DNA from: a virus | Length of the DNA: 64,000 nt | IMG/VR virus record: IMGVR_UViG_3300044701_002789 | Span: 186,001 to 250,000 of that record | Direction: 5' to 3' (one strand) | Shown: positions 1 to 6,858 of the stretch, piece by piece | Position numbering within the stretch: position 1 is the first letter of the stretch | Layout: each line of letters begins with the position of its first letter | Translations under genes and position numbers: made by a program | Notes under the pieces: generated by a model | Database searches by the model: none | What the model was told of the DNA's origin: nothing | Seen by the model: only the letters and a program-made list of their open reading frames with translations

Positions 1-150
1 AATATCATGAGAAGATTGTATCGCATTATGAGTTTGATACCAGGTCATCAATTCTTCATAAAGTGTTGGAGGTTTGTTTTCTTCAAAGTATTCATCCATT
101 ACACGGAGAATATCTTTCAATCTCTTGTCGTTTTCTTCTTCAGAAATCAT
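1..150 (-). CDS. Hypothetical protein, C-terminally cut by window edge
   Basis: Fifty codons are visible from an ATG at 150 reading leftward off the window, with no stop. The visible part is acidic and Lys-rich at the start (MISEEENDKRLKDILRV) and continues as a soluble helical sequence. The start overlaps the stop of the next gene upstream (stop at 140), the tight coupling seen throughout this operon. I recognise no family and no function can be given. Confidence 0.6.
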   Translation of the reverse strand, partial: MISEEENDKRLKDILRVMDEYFEENKPPTLYEELMTWYQTHNAIQSSHDI

Positions 151-334
151 TATTTACTTTCCCCTGTAACATCTCATTAACTTTGGTGCATTCTTCTGGA
201 GACAAATTGTATTTTCCATTTTCACTCCAAAACTCATTACTTCCATCATAAGAGTACATACCGTAAATGCAATGAACAAGATAAGAAATTTGATTTTTAT
301 TTAGTGTAAGAGTAAAAGTTTCTTCTTCAGTCAT
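140..334 (-). CDS. Hypothetical small acidic protein (64 aa)
   Basis: A 64-residue protein beginning MTEEETFTLTLNKNQISYL. This N terminus (a short beta strand followed by a helix) resembles that of the 149-aa protein at 1941-2390, which begins with TLTITEKQAKAL, so the two may share a small fold. The start is fixed by an ATGA overlap with the stop of the gene at 331-486. No function is assignable. Confidence 0.65.
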   Translation of the reverse strand: MTEEETFTLTLNKNQISYLVHCIYGMYSYDGSNEFWSENGKYNLSPEECTKVNEMLQGKVNNDF

Positions 335-486
335 TTTTGTTCCTCCAGTTTTTCAATACGAGTTAGAATTTCTTTGAGTAATCCAATAAGACAATCATAG
401 TCAATACTTTCAATATTATTCCCATCTTCCATATCAATATAATTAGAATAACAAAGTTCCTGCTTCAGATTTCGGTCGTCACTCAT
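331..486 (-). CDS. Hypothetical small protein (51 aa), C-terminal coiled coil
   Basis: A short gene read directly from the sequence: ATG at 486, TGA at 331-333, encoding 51 residues. The C-terminal half (LIGLLKEILTRIEKLEEQK) has a clear heptad pattern and could form a coiled coil. The stop overlaps the next ATG as ATGA, and the start lies just inside the end of the upstream gene. This tight fit is the main support. Function is unknown. Confidence 0.6.
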   Translation of the reverse strand: MSDDRNLKQELCYSNYIDMEDGNNIESIDYDCLIGLLKEILTRIEKLEEQK

Positions 487-688
487 TTTTCAAAATCTCC
501 ATAATAACATTTACACAATCAGGACAAGGAACCAATCGTCCTCCATTCATCACACTATAAGTTGCGTGGTCAATATCTTGGAATGGAATATCAAAATTAT
601 GTAGTTTTTCTCCACACCAAGATGTTTTAAGTTTATCTGCGTGAGTGTGTTGAATGCACTTGATGTATTCTGGTCGGTTTTTACTCAT
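479..688 (-). CDS. Small Cys/His-rich protein, possible zinc binding
   Basis: About 69 residues from the ATG at 688 (MSKNRPEYIKCIQHTH). An upstream in-frame start at 703 is open, but the internal ATG overlaps the stop of the preceding gene in the pattern used elsewhere here. Conserved-looking metal ligands are spread along the chain: C and H near the N terminus, WCG in the middle and PCPDC near the C terminus. Zn binding is inferred from these residues. No enzymatic motif is visible. Confidence 0.65.
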   Translation of the reverse strand: MSKNRPEYIKCIQHTHADKLKTSWCGEKLHNFDIPFQDIDHATYSVMNGGRLVPCPDCVNVIMEILKNE

Positions 689-866
689 TTTTACCACCAT
701 CAAAGTAATTAGTTGCGTTTAGTGTTTCCATTCTTACAATTTCCTCAAATGCTTCTCCAAGAGTATCAGCATATCCAGAGAATAGGTCAATGTGTTCAGG
801 ACCAGTTTGTAAGTTCCACTGAAACCTACCAGTTCCAGTGCAATCTTGTTCTATTTGGATTTTCAT
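681..866 (-). CDS. Hypothetical protein (61 aa)
   Basis: A 61-residue protein beginning MKIQIEQDCTGTGRFQWNL. It contains a likely beta-hairpin followed by a helix (TLGEAFEEIVRMETL). The start overlaps the stop of the gene at 863 and the stop overlaps the ATG at 688. I recognise it only as a typical small phage accessory protein. No function is assigned. Confidence 0.65.
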   Translation of the reverse strand: MKIQIEQDCTGTGRFQWNLQTGPEHIDLFSGYADTLGEAFEEIVRMETLNATNYFDGGKNE

Positions 867-1126
867 CTATCGCACCACTCTCGTAAATCTATAATGTCCC
901 ACCAATCACAATTCCTATCACCATAAGTCCCACCCTTTACAACATAAGTTTCGTGAGTGGATTTGATTTCTCCTTTGTTTTTACCTTTGGTGTAATAGGT
1001 GTGATGTTGTTTGAATTCTATTTGTTCCTTTGCTTCTTCATAAGTTTCAAAACAGTCAATCCAATCACCAGTGCCTGATGAGGGATAGTAAGCATCTCCC
1101 GCAATAAGCAAAAATGGTTTTCTCAT
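863..1126 (-). CDS. Hypothetical protein (87 aa)
   Basis: The likely start is the ATG at 1126 (MRKPFLLIAGDAYYPSSGTG), which overlaps the stop of the upstream gene as ATGA and is preceded by GGGAGA, a good ribosome-binding site. A longer in-frame start at 1141 is possible. The sequence is rich in aromatic and charged residues (WIDCFETYEEAKEQIEF, DWWDIIDLREW). No family is recognised. Confidence 0.7.
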   Translation of the reverse strand: MRKPFLLIAGDAYYPSSGTGDWIDCFETYEEAKEQIEFKQHHTYYTKGKNKGEIKSTHETYVVKGGTYGDRNCDWWDIIDLREWCDR

Positions 1127-1650
1127 CGTGATTTCTCCCATTCACTATATGCAGCAATTAGTTCTTCTGCAAGTTTATCATCTTCAACAAAAGTCAATAC
1201 AGTCCTTTGAATTCTATACCAAAACCTACCAATCAGTGCATAATCTTTACCATCATAAACAAATTTATCCCCCGCAATACAACTAACATAAGTCAGTTTG
1301 GGTTTATGGAATTTTTCGTATTTCTTTAAAATTGCAATTTGTCGTTCGGTTTTATTGCCGAAAGTTTGATTGAATGCATCGTAAAATTCCGCAGCAATTT
1401 CCTCATAGTTTGGTTCAGTCATTTTGGGTTCTTCTGTGGTTTGAATGGACACAACTGTAGGTTGAATGGATACAATATCATATTTGCTTAATTTATCAAT
1501 TAAAATCTCACCACGTCTGGTATAAAAATTATTTTCAAAAATGTAGGGGTAATCTTTAGCATAAGGAGAACGAAATAGTGTTCCAGTTGCAGTAAAACCA
1601 TTTCTAAATCTTACTGTAACTTTACGATTTACAAATTGGTCAAGGTTCAT
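1123..1650 (-). CDS. Hypothetical protein (175 aa), Sm/Tudor-like N terminus possible
   Basis: A 175-residue protein. Residues 4-55 (FVNRKVTVRFRNGFTATGTL, then a strand-rich stretch) look like a small beta-barrel of the Sm/Tudor type, but this is an impression and not a motif match. A Thr/Pro-rich linker follows, then a mixed C-terminal domain ending AAYSEWEKSR. The stop is coupled to the next ATG (ATGA). Function unknown. Confidence 0.65.
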   Translation of the reverse strand: MNLDQFVNRKVTVRFRNGFTATGTLFRSPYAKDYPYIFENNFYTRRGEILIDKLSKYDIVSIQPTVVSIQTTEEPKMTEPNYEEIAAEFYDAFNQTFGNKTERQIAILKKYEKFHKPKLTYVSCIAGDKFVYDGKDYALIGRFWYRIQRTVLTFVEDDKLAEELIAAYSEWEKSR

Positions 1651-1660
1651 TTTAGTGTCC

Positions 1661-1948
1661 TCAACAATAACTAAAGTGGAATTTTTGTTGAAATGTGAAG
1701 AATGAGGTTTCTTTTTCTTTCATCATTTTCCTAATCTTATAAGGAACATAATCACCATATTTTTCAAGAAATACTTTTTCAGGGAACTCATCAATACCAC
1801 CATAGTAATGTGGAGTTCCTAAAAAGGACTTAAAGTTCTCAAGAATTTCACCTTTGTCCCAATGAGAACTGACCATTATAAAAATGGTTCTACCTTCTCC
1901 AGTCCCAAAATAATCAACAACATAACAAGTGAAATGGTCTTCAGTCAT
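1661..1948 (-). CDS. Hypothetical protein (95 aa)
   Basis: Begins MTEDHFTCYVVDYFGTGEG. The N terminus resembles the 76-aa protein at 12640-12870 (MTQKYFFVVDYFVTTSDGG): both start with a strand ending in a VDYF motif, so they may be distant paralogues. Its ATG lies inside the last codons of the gene at 1941. No catalytic residues stand out. Confidence 0.65.
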   Translation of the reverse strand: MTEDHFTCYVVDYFGTGEGRTIFIMVSSHWDKGEILENFKSFLGTPHYYGGIDEFPEKVFLEKYGDYVPYKIRKMMKEKETSFFTFQQKFHFSYC

Positions 1949-2390
1949 TCACTCTCTCCATTGTTGCTAATTTTTCGGTCCCCCATCGCATAGGTGCATC
2001 ATAATTAACACCTAACATTTTATTCCAATTTCTTGGAGAATTTTCACTCTCAACCACACCTTCTTCCACTGCTCGTTCCCATGAAAGTTTATGTTCAATC
2101 ACTTTATAAAGGTCATAAAGAATTCCATTACTTTCTGGAAGGTCTGGATGACCGATACCCAGTGAAGATGCACTACCGTCAATGTTATCAATCATATGTT
2201 GAGAAAGAATTGAACCAATCAATCTCATATCGTTATGAAATTGTTCATAGTCAATTGGTTTCTTAAGGGGAAGATTATCTTCAATTTCTCTAACCTGACC
2301 TAACTGAATTCTTTGTAAGAGGTTGCAGGCATCCATCAGTGCTTTTGCTTGTTTTTCAGTGATGGTGAGTGTGTATTTTTTAGTCATCAT
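1941..2390 (-). CDS. Hypothetical protein (149 aa)
   Basis: The ATG at 2390 is followed immediately by a second ATG at 2387, and both overlap the stop of the lipoprotein gene. The N terminus reads TLTITEKQAKALMDACNLL, a strand then a long helix, and the body is helical. It sits in the middle of a translationally coupled cluster of small genes. No function is known to me. Confidence 0.65.
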   Translation of the reverse strand: MMTKKYTLTITEKQAKALMDACNLLQRIQLGQVREIEDNLPLKKPIDYEQFHNDMRLIGSILSQHMIDNIDGSASSLGIGHPDLPESNGILYDLYKVIEHKLSWERAVEEGVVESENSPRNWNKMLGVNYDAPMRWGTEKLATMERVND

Positions 2391-2641
2391 TTAGGAAAGA
2401 AACGAATAGTGTAACCCTTCAAAGGTGCAGAACAAACGACACCTCTCACTGGAGTTCCATTAGGACTTGTTGCAGTGAAGTTGAGACGATACATATCGTC
2501 TTGACTACAAGCAAAAGGATTAAATCCAGTAATTTCTACATTGGTGTATCCTTGTTCCTCAAGAATTGTGGTTGATGTTGCATTTCCATTGCAAGATGCA
2601 AGAAGAAAACAAAGAGCAATAATAGCAATTAGTTGTTTCAT
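2387..2641 (-). CDS. Small secreted lipoprotein
   Basis: An 84-residue protein with a clear lipoprotein signal peptide: Lys-containing N terminus, hydrophobic core (IAIIALCFLLA) and a lipobox LASC with the acylated Cys at residue 17. The mature part is about 68 residues with two further Cys. In a lytic phage, such a lipoprotein would be exported to the inner or outer membrane of the infected cell, where roles such as superinfection exclusion are known for other phage lipoproteins; that role is not shown here. The start overlaps the stop of 2638-2895. Confidence 0.75.
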   Translation of the reverse strand: MKQLIAIIALCFLLASCNGNATSTTILEEQGYTNVEITGFNPFACSQDDMYRLNFTATSPNGTPVRGVVCSAPLKGYTIRFFPK

Positions 2642-2895
2642 TGGGAATAATAATCAAGAAGTGAAAGAAGTTGTTCTGTGCCTTTATCAGTGGTAATAAG
2701 ATTTGCAGGAACCTTACCATCCAGATGTTTATTTGGTGTTTGCATCCAGTGGTGCATTAAAACTTCGTCGTGTCCCATTAGATTAGAAAGTTGAGACCAA
2801 ATGAGAAGAAACTTTAAGTCATCATACCACTGAATGAGACCTAATATTTCACCTGCCTTTCCTGCAGATTTTTGTAGAAGGTGTTTGTCGGTCAT
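2638..2895 (-). CDS. Orphan MbcA/ParS/Xre-type antitoxin C-terminal domain protein
   Basis: An 85-residue helical protein. Residues about 50-82 read WMQTPNKHLDGKVP, then LITTDKGTEQLLSLLDYY. This matches the signature of the MbcA/ParS/Xre antitoxin toxin-binding domain (W..PN..L.G..P..LL.T..G...V..LL). The N-terminal 45 residues are helical but I see no clear helix-turn-helix. No RES-type or other toxin gene lies next to it: the neighbours are a lipoprotein and a Cys-rich protein. It may neutralise a host toxin or have been repurposed. The family call rests on pattern alone. Confidence 0.6.
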   Translation of the reverse strand: MTDKHLLQKSAGKAGEILGLIQWYDDLKFLLIWSQLSNLMGHDEVLMHHWMQTPNKHLDGKVPANLITTDKGTEQLLSLLDYYSQ

Positions 2896-3119
2896 TTCCT
2901 ATCCCCCCATAGTTGTTCAAAATACCTACCATTTCTACCACAATACATCTCATATTCTCTAGCATCTTTACACAACTTACCTTTTTTGTCTCCAGTCACC
3001 ATATCACCAGTTATGATTGGGTTGTAACATTTATCAAGTGAGTTGCTCCCAAAAAGATGTCCTAACCAACTTTTCTCATAATAGAGACAATCTTTACATA
3101 GTTTGCGTTGTTCAGTCAT
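2892..3119 (-). CDS. Small Cys-rich protein, possible metal binding
   Basis: About 75 residues from the ATG at 3119 (MTEQRKLCKDCLYYEKSW). The longer frame reaches 3167, but the -10 box at 3141-3146 would place the transcript start inside it, so the internal ATG is preferred. A CKDC pair and three more Cys (DKCYNP, KLCKDA, MYCGRN) suggest a small zinc site. It is the first gene of the leftward operon that runs to the window edge. Confidence 0.65.
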   Translation of the reverse strand: MTEQRKLCKDCLYYEKSWLGHLFGSNSLDKCYNPIITGDMVTGDKKGKLCKDAREYEMYCGRNGRYFEQLWGDRK

Positions 3120-3140
3120 AAGTTTTCTTTGATTACTCAT

Positions 3141-3198
3141 ATCATAACACAAAATCCACCACCCCACAAGAGGTAGTGTGACGGTTTCTCAAGTGTCC
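3141..3198 (-). promoter_or_regulatory. Composite operon-border promoter, copy A
   Basis: Reading leftward: GGACACTTGAGAAACCGTC (3198-3180), a 33-bp spacer, then a -10 box TATGAT (3146-3141). The spacer contains a hairpin (CACTACC/GGTGGTG with one G-T pair) followed by a short T-rich run, likely ending the upstream transcript. The motif overlaps the last codons of the gene at 3189-3647. It is one of at least ten similarly built elements in this window and probably drives the genes from 3119 leftward. Confidence 0.65.
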
Positions 3199-3647
3199 TG
3201 TAGTTTAATGTATTTAAAATCTTGGTCATTAGTGCTCCAATGAATTTCTTTAATTGTAGGACAATTGGTAATGATGTAGTTGTAGCAAATTCTACAACAG
3301 AAACTATTTCTCAAATCATTACCACCGTGACCTCCCACCCTACAAATCACAAGTTTATTCCCAGGTTTTTGTGCTTTCAGGATACAATTGATTTCACAAT
3401 GAAGATATGTCTTGAGACGCAAACTCTTGTCCTTATACTTATTTGCCGCCATTACTGCAGCATAAAACTGTTGAGTATGCGTGTTCTCATAAGAATTAAT
3501 GCCCGAAGAAATCAATTTATTTCTTTTATCCAACAAAATTGCACCCATCTTTTTAGGTGCATTAGATGCTTTTGCAACTGCAATGACTTGATTGAGAATA
3601 GAATTCTTCAAATACGAAGGTTGTGCAATCAACGAGGCATCAATCAT
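3189..3647 (-). CDS. Cytidine/deoxycytidylate deaminase-fold protein
   Basis: A 152-residue protein from the ATG at 3647 (a TTG at 3653 is also open). It carries the zinc signature of the CDA/dCMP deaminase fold: HCE (in LHCEINCILKAQ, about residue 85) supplying His and the catalytic Glu, and a downstream CCRIC supplying two Cys. The usual Pro before the first Cys is replaced by Cys, and the spacing fits the fold. Substrate (dCMP, cytidine or RNA) cannot be decided. It is a single-gene unit between composite promoters A and B. Confidence 0.7.
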   Translation of the reverse strand: MIDASLIAQPSYLKNSILNQVIAVAKASNAPKKMGAILLDKRNKLISSGINSYENTHTQQFYAAVMAANKYKDKSLRLKTYLHCEINCILKAQKPGNKLVICRVGGHGGNDLRNSFCCRICYNYIITNCPTIKEIHWSTNDQDFKYIKLQDT

Positions 3648-3671
3648 TATCAAGGAGTTATCAGTGGTATT

Positions 3672-3729
3672 ATTGTATCACAGGTTCCTTGGATACCTCA
3701 AGGTCATTGTGACGGTTTGGAGAGTGTCC
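3672..3729 (-). promoter_or_regulatory. Composite operon-border promoter, copy B
   Basis: Leftward: GGACACTCTCCAAACCGTC (3729-3711), 33-bp spacer, -10 box TACAAT (3677-3672) with an upstream TG. The spacer holds a 5-bp hairpin (CCTTG/CAAGG). The motif overlaps the end of the gene at 3704-3964, and the promoter faces the deaminase-fold gene. Confidence 0.65.
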
Positions 3730-3964
3730 GGTAGTAATAAAACATTGCTTTAATTCTTAAAAGTATATTCTCATCACTTGCGGGGTTTTCCCTGATATGT
3801 TGAATGAAAGTTCTTGCGGTTACACTCTTTAGATTTTTAAATGAATAATCTAAAATAATATTCAGTTCTTCTGTTGTAGAAAACATAGAATAACTTTTTT
3901 GATATACATAAGACAACTCACTAAAAGATGGATTTGGATTATTAAAGATTTCGTGTAAGTTCAT
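3704..3964 (-). CDS. LRV-like small repeat protein, paralogue 1
   Basis: An 86-residue member of a tandem family. It begins MNLHEIFNNPNPSFSELSYV, has a central EELNIILDY segment and a C-terminal block ENPASDENILLRIKAM. The pattern NP.S.EE...L..KA recurs in the neighbouring genes and resembles leucine-rich repeat variant (LRV) helical repeats. Its last codons (LSKPSQ) are encoded by the regulatory motif of copy B. The two next genes are close paralogues, so it arose by tandem duplication. Function unknown. Confidence 0.7.
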   Translation of the reverse strand: MNLHEIFNNPNPSFSELSYVYQKSYSMFSTTEELNIILDYSFKNLKSVTARTFIQHIRENPASDENILLRIKAMFYYYRTLSKPSQ

Positions 3965-4199
3965 TCACTTTAGTAAGTGCTTTGATTTTTAAAAGTAACT
4001 CCTCATCACTTGCGGGATTTCTTTTGAGGTTTTCTAACAATCCTTCTGTACTAATTAAACCTACTCTTTCATTGGAACCGCAAAAATTTAAAATAAGGTT
4101 TAATTCCTCTAGTGAAGACCCATAACGACTTCTATCTCCAATGAATATTGCTTCTTTAATTGATATGTATTCTTTAAGTAAGATTTCTTTTAAATCCAT
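3942..4199 (-). CDS. LRV-like small repeat protein, paralogue 2
   Basis: An 85-residue protein (MDLKEILLKEYISIKEAIF) aligned end to end with its two neighbours: M.L.EI N terminus, SSLEELNLILNFC in the middle, and RNPASDEELLLKIKAL near the C terminus. It overlaps both flanking genes by 10-23 bp. Helical repeat scaffold is the structural inference. No catalytic residues. Confidence 0.7.
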   Translation of the reverse strand: MDLKEILLKEYISIKEAIFIGDRSRYGSSLEELNLILNFCGSNERVGLISTEGLLENLKRNPASDEELLLKIKALTKVNELTRNL

Positions 4200-4444
4200 C
4201 CTTCAATATCTCCTCTAATAAGTGATTTAATTTTCAAAAATAATTCTTCATCACATGCAGGATTTTCTTTTATGTTTTGGACAAGTAATGCTCCAAAGTA
4301 ACTCCATAATTTATCCGTAAAACAATAATCCACAAGAATATTAAGTTCTTCCAACGAAGACATTACGGAACTACTTTTGTCTAAAATATAAAGAAGTTCA
4401 TTTTCACTTGGATAAGGAATAGATATAATTTCTTGTAAATTCAT
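4190..4444 (-). CDS. LRV-like small repeat protein, paralogue 3
   Basis: An 84-residue paralogue of the preceding two genes (MNLQEIISIPYPSENELLYI; SSLEELNILVDYC; ENPACDEELFLKIKSL). Its first 41 bp overlap, in another frame, the C-terminal codons of the gene at 4404-4856, a larger overlap than elsewhere in the cluster but with both frames supported by family motifs. Confidence 0.7.
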   Translation of the reverse strand: MNLQEIISIPYPSENELLYILDKSSSVMSSLEELNILVDYCFTDKLWSYFGALLVQNIKENPACDEELFLKIKSLIRGDIEGWI

Positions 4445-4856
4445 ATGCTTTAATCAATAAGGCAAGGTCTTCGGTGCAGTTAGGATGTTGGAGAATTCTA
4501 TTCTTAATAAGTAGTCTATCAACATTCCAATACACATCACTAATTTTAAATATAATATTTTCCAAGACTTTTACATTAGTGTTTCTATTGTTTGCAATCA
4601 AATAATACAAATGTGGGTCTGTATTAAGTTCATAAATTTCCTCTATGATTTTAGAAGATGCATTAGGATGCCTTGCAATAGAACTACGAATGTAAGATAA
4701 GTGATTTAATCTACTGAAGATTACTTCCAATTCTTTCGTTGATGAATTGGGATTGTGCGTAATGTCTAATGGACTTTTTAAGGAATAAGTAAAACCATAA
4801 TCATAATACCACAAGAACCAATAACACTGTTTAAGAAACTTGAGTATCTTATTCAT
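4404..4856 (-). CDS. LRV-like repeat protein (150 aa)
   Basis: From the ATG at 4856 (MNKILKFLKQCYWFLWYYDY), which overlaps the upstream stop as ATGA; a longer frame to 4922 lacks support. It contains four repeat units of the type HNPNSSTKELEVI, RHPNASSKIIEEI, NNRNTNVKVLENI and QHPNCTEDLALLIKA. The alternation of H/N-P-N turns with helices is the clearest evidence in the cluster for an LRV-type solenoid. The N terminus is aromatic and may pack against the first repeat or a membrane. Confidence 0.7.
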   Translation of the reverse strand: MNKILKFLKQCYWFLWYYDYGFTYSLKSPLDITHNPNSSTKELEVIFSRLNHLSYIRSSIARHPNASSKIIEEIYELNTDPHLYYLIANNRNTNVKVLENIIFKISDVYWNVDRLLIKNRILQHPNCTEDLALLIKAYEFTRNYIYSLSK

Positions 4857-5002
4857 AAGGTCTCCACAAAATCCATTGCTTTTGTTCTTAAATAAACAGT
4901 TTCTTCTAAATCCGGATAACAATAAGAGAAATGTATTGCACGATTTCTATCATAGAAATTTTTAGAATATGCAAGTTTCAAAATCAATTCTTTAATAGTC
5001 AT
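4853..5002 (-). CDS. LRV-family miniprotein (49 aa)
   Basis: Too short for routine ORF lists: ATG at 5002, TGA at 4853-4855. The 49 residues (MTIKELILKLAYSKNFYDRN) end with DLEETVYLRTKAMDF, the same E-E-x-hydrophobic-L-x-x-KA-M motif found at the C terminus of the neighbouring paralogues. Both ends are coupled to adjacent genes. It is probably a single-repeat member of the family. Confidence 0.65.
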   Translation of the reverse strand: MTIKELILKLAYSKNFYDRNRAIHFSYCYPDLEETVYLRTKAMDFVETL

Positions 5003-5210
5003 CTTCTATTACTAATTGAGACCTATATGAATAACTATCTACCCACCTCTTTGCCTTTACTGTTAATATGATTTCTTCTGTTGAATGTGGGTGGTTTTCT
5101 GCAATTTTCCTATTCAAATAAGAACTGGAGGTAGCAAGTTGCATCAACCATTTTCTTGTGCGTTCAAGTTTAACATAAGGAATTAAACTCTTAAACAAAT
5201 AGTAGGTCAT
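4992..5210 (-). CDS. LRV-family small protein (72 aa)
   Basis: A 72-residue protein with a basic N-terminal half and the family block IAENHPHSTEEIILTVKAKRW at residues about 36-56. The ATG at 5210 overlaps the stop of the next gene upstream (ATGA). Same inferred helical-repeat architecture as its neighbours. No function is known. Confidence 0.65.
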   Translation of the reverse strand: MTYYLFKSLIPYVKLERTRKWLMQLATSSSYLNRKIAENHPHSTEEIILTVKAKRWVDSYSYRSQLVIEDDY

Positions 5211-5368
5211 AAACTCTCCAAGAAGTTCATTGCTTTTGCTAGTAAAATGATTTCTTCTGTTGATGCATAATGATGTAGTGCATAATGTCTAAAATATGAG
5301 TTTTTAGATAAAGCACAATTTATTAAATCACTTTTTAACTTTATCCAATACAAGATTTCATTTTCCAT
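5207..5368 (-). CDS. LRV-family miniprotein (53 aa)
   Basis: ATG at 5368, TGA at 5207-5209, 53 residues starting MENEILYWIKLKSDLINCAL. The C-terminal half (YFRHYALHHYASTEEIILLA, then KAMNF) is very similar to the next gene upstream (YFYRYYAQHHYKSTEEIVLT, then AKAMDF), so the pair is a recent duplication. Coupled at both ends. Confidence 0.65.
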   Translation of the reverse strand: MENEILYWIKLKSDLINCALSKNSYFRHYALHHYASTEEIILLAKAMNFLESL

Positions 5369-5520
5369 TATCTCACCAGACCTTCAATAAAATCCATTGC
5401 TTTTGCAGTGAGAACGATTTCTTCTGTTGATTTATAATGATGCTGTGCATAATACCTATAAAAATAGTGCTCACTTACAGCAAAACGAAGTAATAATATT
5501 AATTCTTCTGTATCTTCCAT
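5368..5520 (-). CDS. LRV-family miniprotein (50 aa)
   Basis: ATG at 5520, TAA at 5368-5370, 50 residues starting MEDTEELILLLRFAVSEHYF. It shares an HHY.STEEI...AKAM block with the gene at 5207-5368. Its ATG overlaps the stop of the PcfJ-like gene as TGATG, which fixes the start and indicates translation coupled to that gene. Confidence 0.65.
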   Translation of the reverse strand: MEDTEELILLLRFAVSEHYFYRYYAQHHYKSTEEIVLTAKAMDFIEGLVR

Positions 5521-6380
5521 CACCCAACAACAGAAGAAATCAGTTCCTCTACCTCTTTGCGTTCTTCAACTGGAATTGAAGAGTTACCAATTCCCACGCA
5601 CTGTTTCACCTGAACCTGACCTTTCTTGAGTGCATTGTAGTCCAACTCAAAGGTATAGGTTGGTTTGTTCTCCTTCTCAATCAGGAAGATTGCACTGCGT
5701 TCTCCAAGGATTTTATCCTCATAAGATGCAACACAATTCCGCACTCTCTTACCCCAGAGTGTGAGTTCCAGAGTATCGTTAGGTTCATAGATTTTATAAG
5801 AGTTCTTCTCAATCGGTAGAGGAATGAACTCTTTCTTATGTTCCTTATTGGTTGTGGTAGAGACAATATAAAGATGAGACATATGGTCGTGGAACTCTTC
5901 CAACCTCCAACGACGAGGACGAGTGATGGTTTCTTTACGAGAAACCAGTTGAACCATCTGTTTGAAAGTATCTGCAATTATATTGTCTGTCTTCTGGAGA
6001 CCTTCCTTATCATAATAAGTTTGAACCATATGCAGGAAAGTCGTAGAGGTCATCTGGTCTTTCATCCAGTCCCTTACTTCTGGTTTTACACAGTTGTAGA
6101 GTTCATAAATTTCCAGGATTTTTTCGTAGGTCTGGAAATAATCTACTGGAACATCATTCCACACTTGATTTACAAATGCAATGTTATTGATATAATTGAC
6201 TGAAGTATAGAACGGCACAAGTTCATTGATTTTCTTGGAACCAAAATACTTCTTGAATGAAGGAGTGTTGAAAAAGTCCTGAATTTTATCAGTAATAGGT
6301 TCTTTTACATAAGTAAGAATTGCATCCAGATTGGTGTTAAAATCAACAGAAAGTTCAACAGGGGATTTAGGTGCGGTCAT
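5520..6380 (-). CDS. PcfJ-like domain protein
   Basis: A 286-residue protein. Residues about 200-286 carry the PcfJ-type pattern: LWGKRVRNCVASYEDKILGE, followed by AIFLIEKENKPTYTFELDYN and a VKQCVGIGNSS strand. In PcfJ proteins of plasmids and phages this region reads as an NCV.SY motif, a strand with basic residues and a Q..G..N ending. The N-terminal 200 residues are helical and not recognised. The biochemical role of PcfJ proteins is unclear. It is the first gene after composite promoter C and heads the LRV miniprotein operon. Confidence 0.65.
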   Translation of the reverse strand: MTAPKSPVELSVDFNTNLDAILTYVKEPITDKIQDFFNTPSFKKYFGSKKINELVPFYTSVNYINNIAFVNQVWNDVPVDYFQTYEKILEIYELYNCVKPEVRDWMKDQMTSTTFLHMVQTYYDKEGLQKTDNIIADTFKQMVQLVSRKETITRPRRWRLEEFHDHMSHLYIVSTTTNKEHKKEFIPLPIEKNSYKIYEPNDTLELTLWGKRVRNCVASYEDKILGERSAIFLIEKENKPTYTFELDYNALKKGQVQVKQCVGIGNSSIPVEERKEVEELISSVVG

Positions 6381-6402
6381 AATAGTTGAATTACTTGGTA
6401 GT

Positions 6403-6460
6403 AGTTTAACAGAAAATCAGTGAGAAAGGGAAGGGTCTTGTGACGGTTTGGAAAGTGTCT
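6403..6460 (-). promoter_or_regulatory. Composite operon-border promoter, copy C
   Basis: Leftward: AGACACTTTCCAAACCGTC (6460-6442), 33-bp spacer, -10 box TAAACT (6408-6403) with an upstream TG. This spacer shows no obvious hairpin. It faces the PcfJ-like gene (ATG at 6380) and lies 12 bp past the stop of the gene at 6472. Confidence 0.6.
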
Positions 6461-6471
6461 TATCGTCTAAA

Positions 6472-6858
6472 TCAACTGGGTTCTTCAAATGGATTCTTTA
6501 AGTAATCAAATGATGATTTTTTAGATAATTGCAAGCAATTCAAAAAATAAAAAGTATTTGGTAATAAGTTAGTAACACCATAATCATTTCTTGAAATAAA
6601 GGTCTCTGCTTTACGCAAGAGATGCAAATAATCTTTCTGTTCTTCTGTTGCGACAGTTTTTGCAATAATAAAATTAATTAGATTAGAATAACTGCAATCA
6701 TAATAATAAAAATTAAACTCATCTTCATCTCTGTAAGAATTTTTTGGTGAGTAATTAAATTTACCCAAATTATCAATGACCCACTGTATGTCTTTTGGGT
6801 CTTGGGTTTTATGCACTAATTTGAAGATGTTTTCAATTTTATGATTGGGATACAACAT
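6472..6858 (-). CDS. Hypothetical helical protein (128 aa), possible LRV-cluster member
   Basis: Begins MLYPNHKIENIFKLVHKTQD. The central block VATEEQKDYLHLLRKAETFI loosely recalls the TEE..L..KA motif of the neighbouring LRV-like proteins, but the spacing differs and I am not certain it belongs to the family. It overlaps the end of 6839-7141 by 20 bp. Confidence 0.6.
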   Translation of the reverse strand: MLYPNHKIENIFKLVHKTQDPKDIQWVIDNLGKFNYSPKNSYRDEDEFNFYYYDCSYSNLINFIIAKTVATEEQKDYLHLLRKAETFISRNDYGVTNLLPNTFYFLNCLQLSKKSSFDYLKNPFEEPS

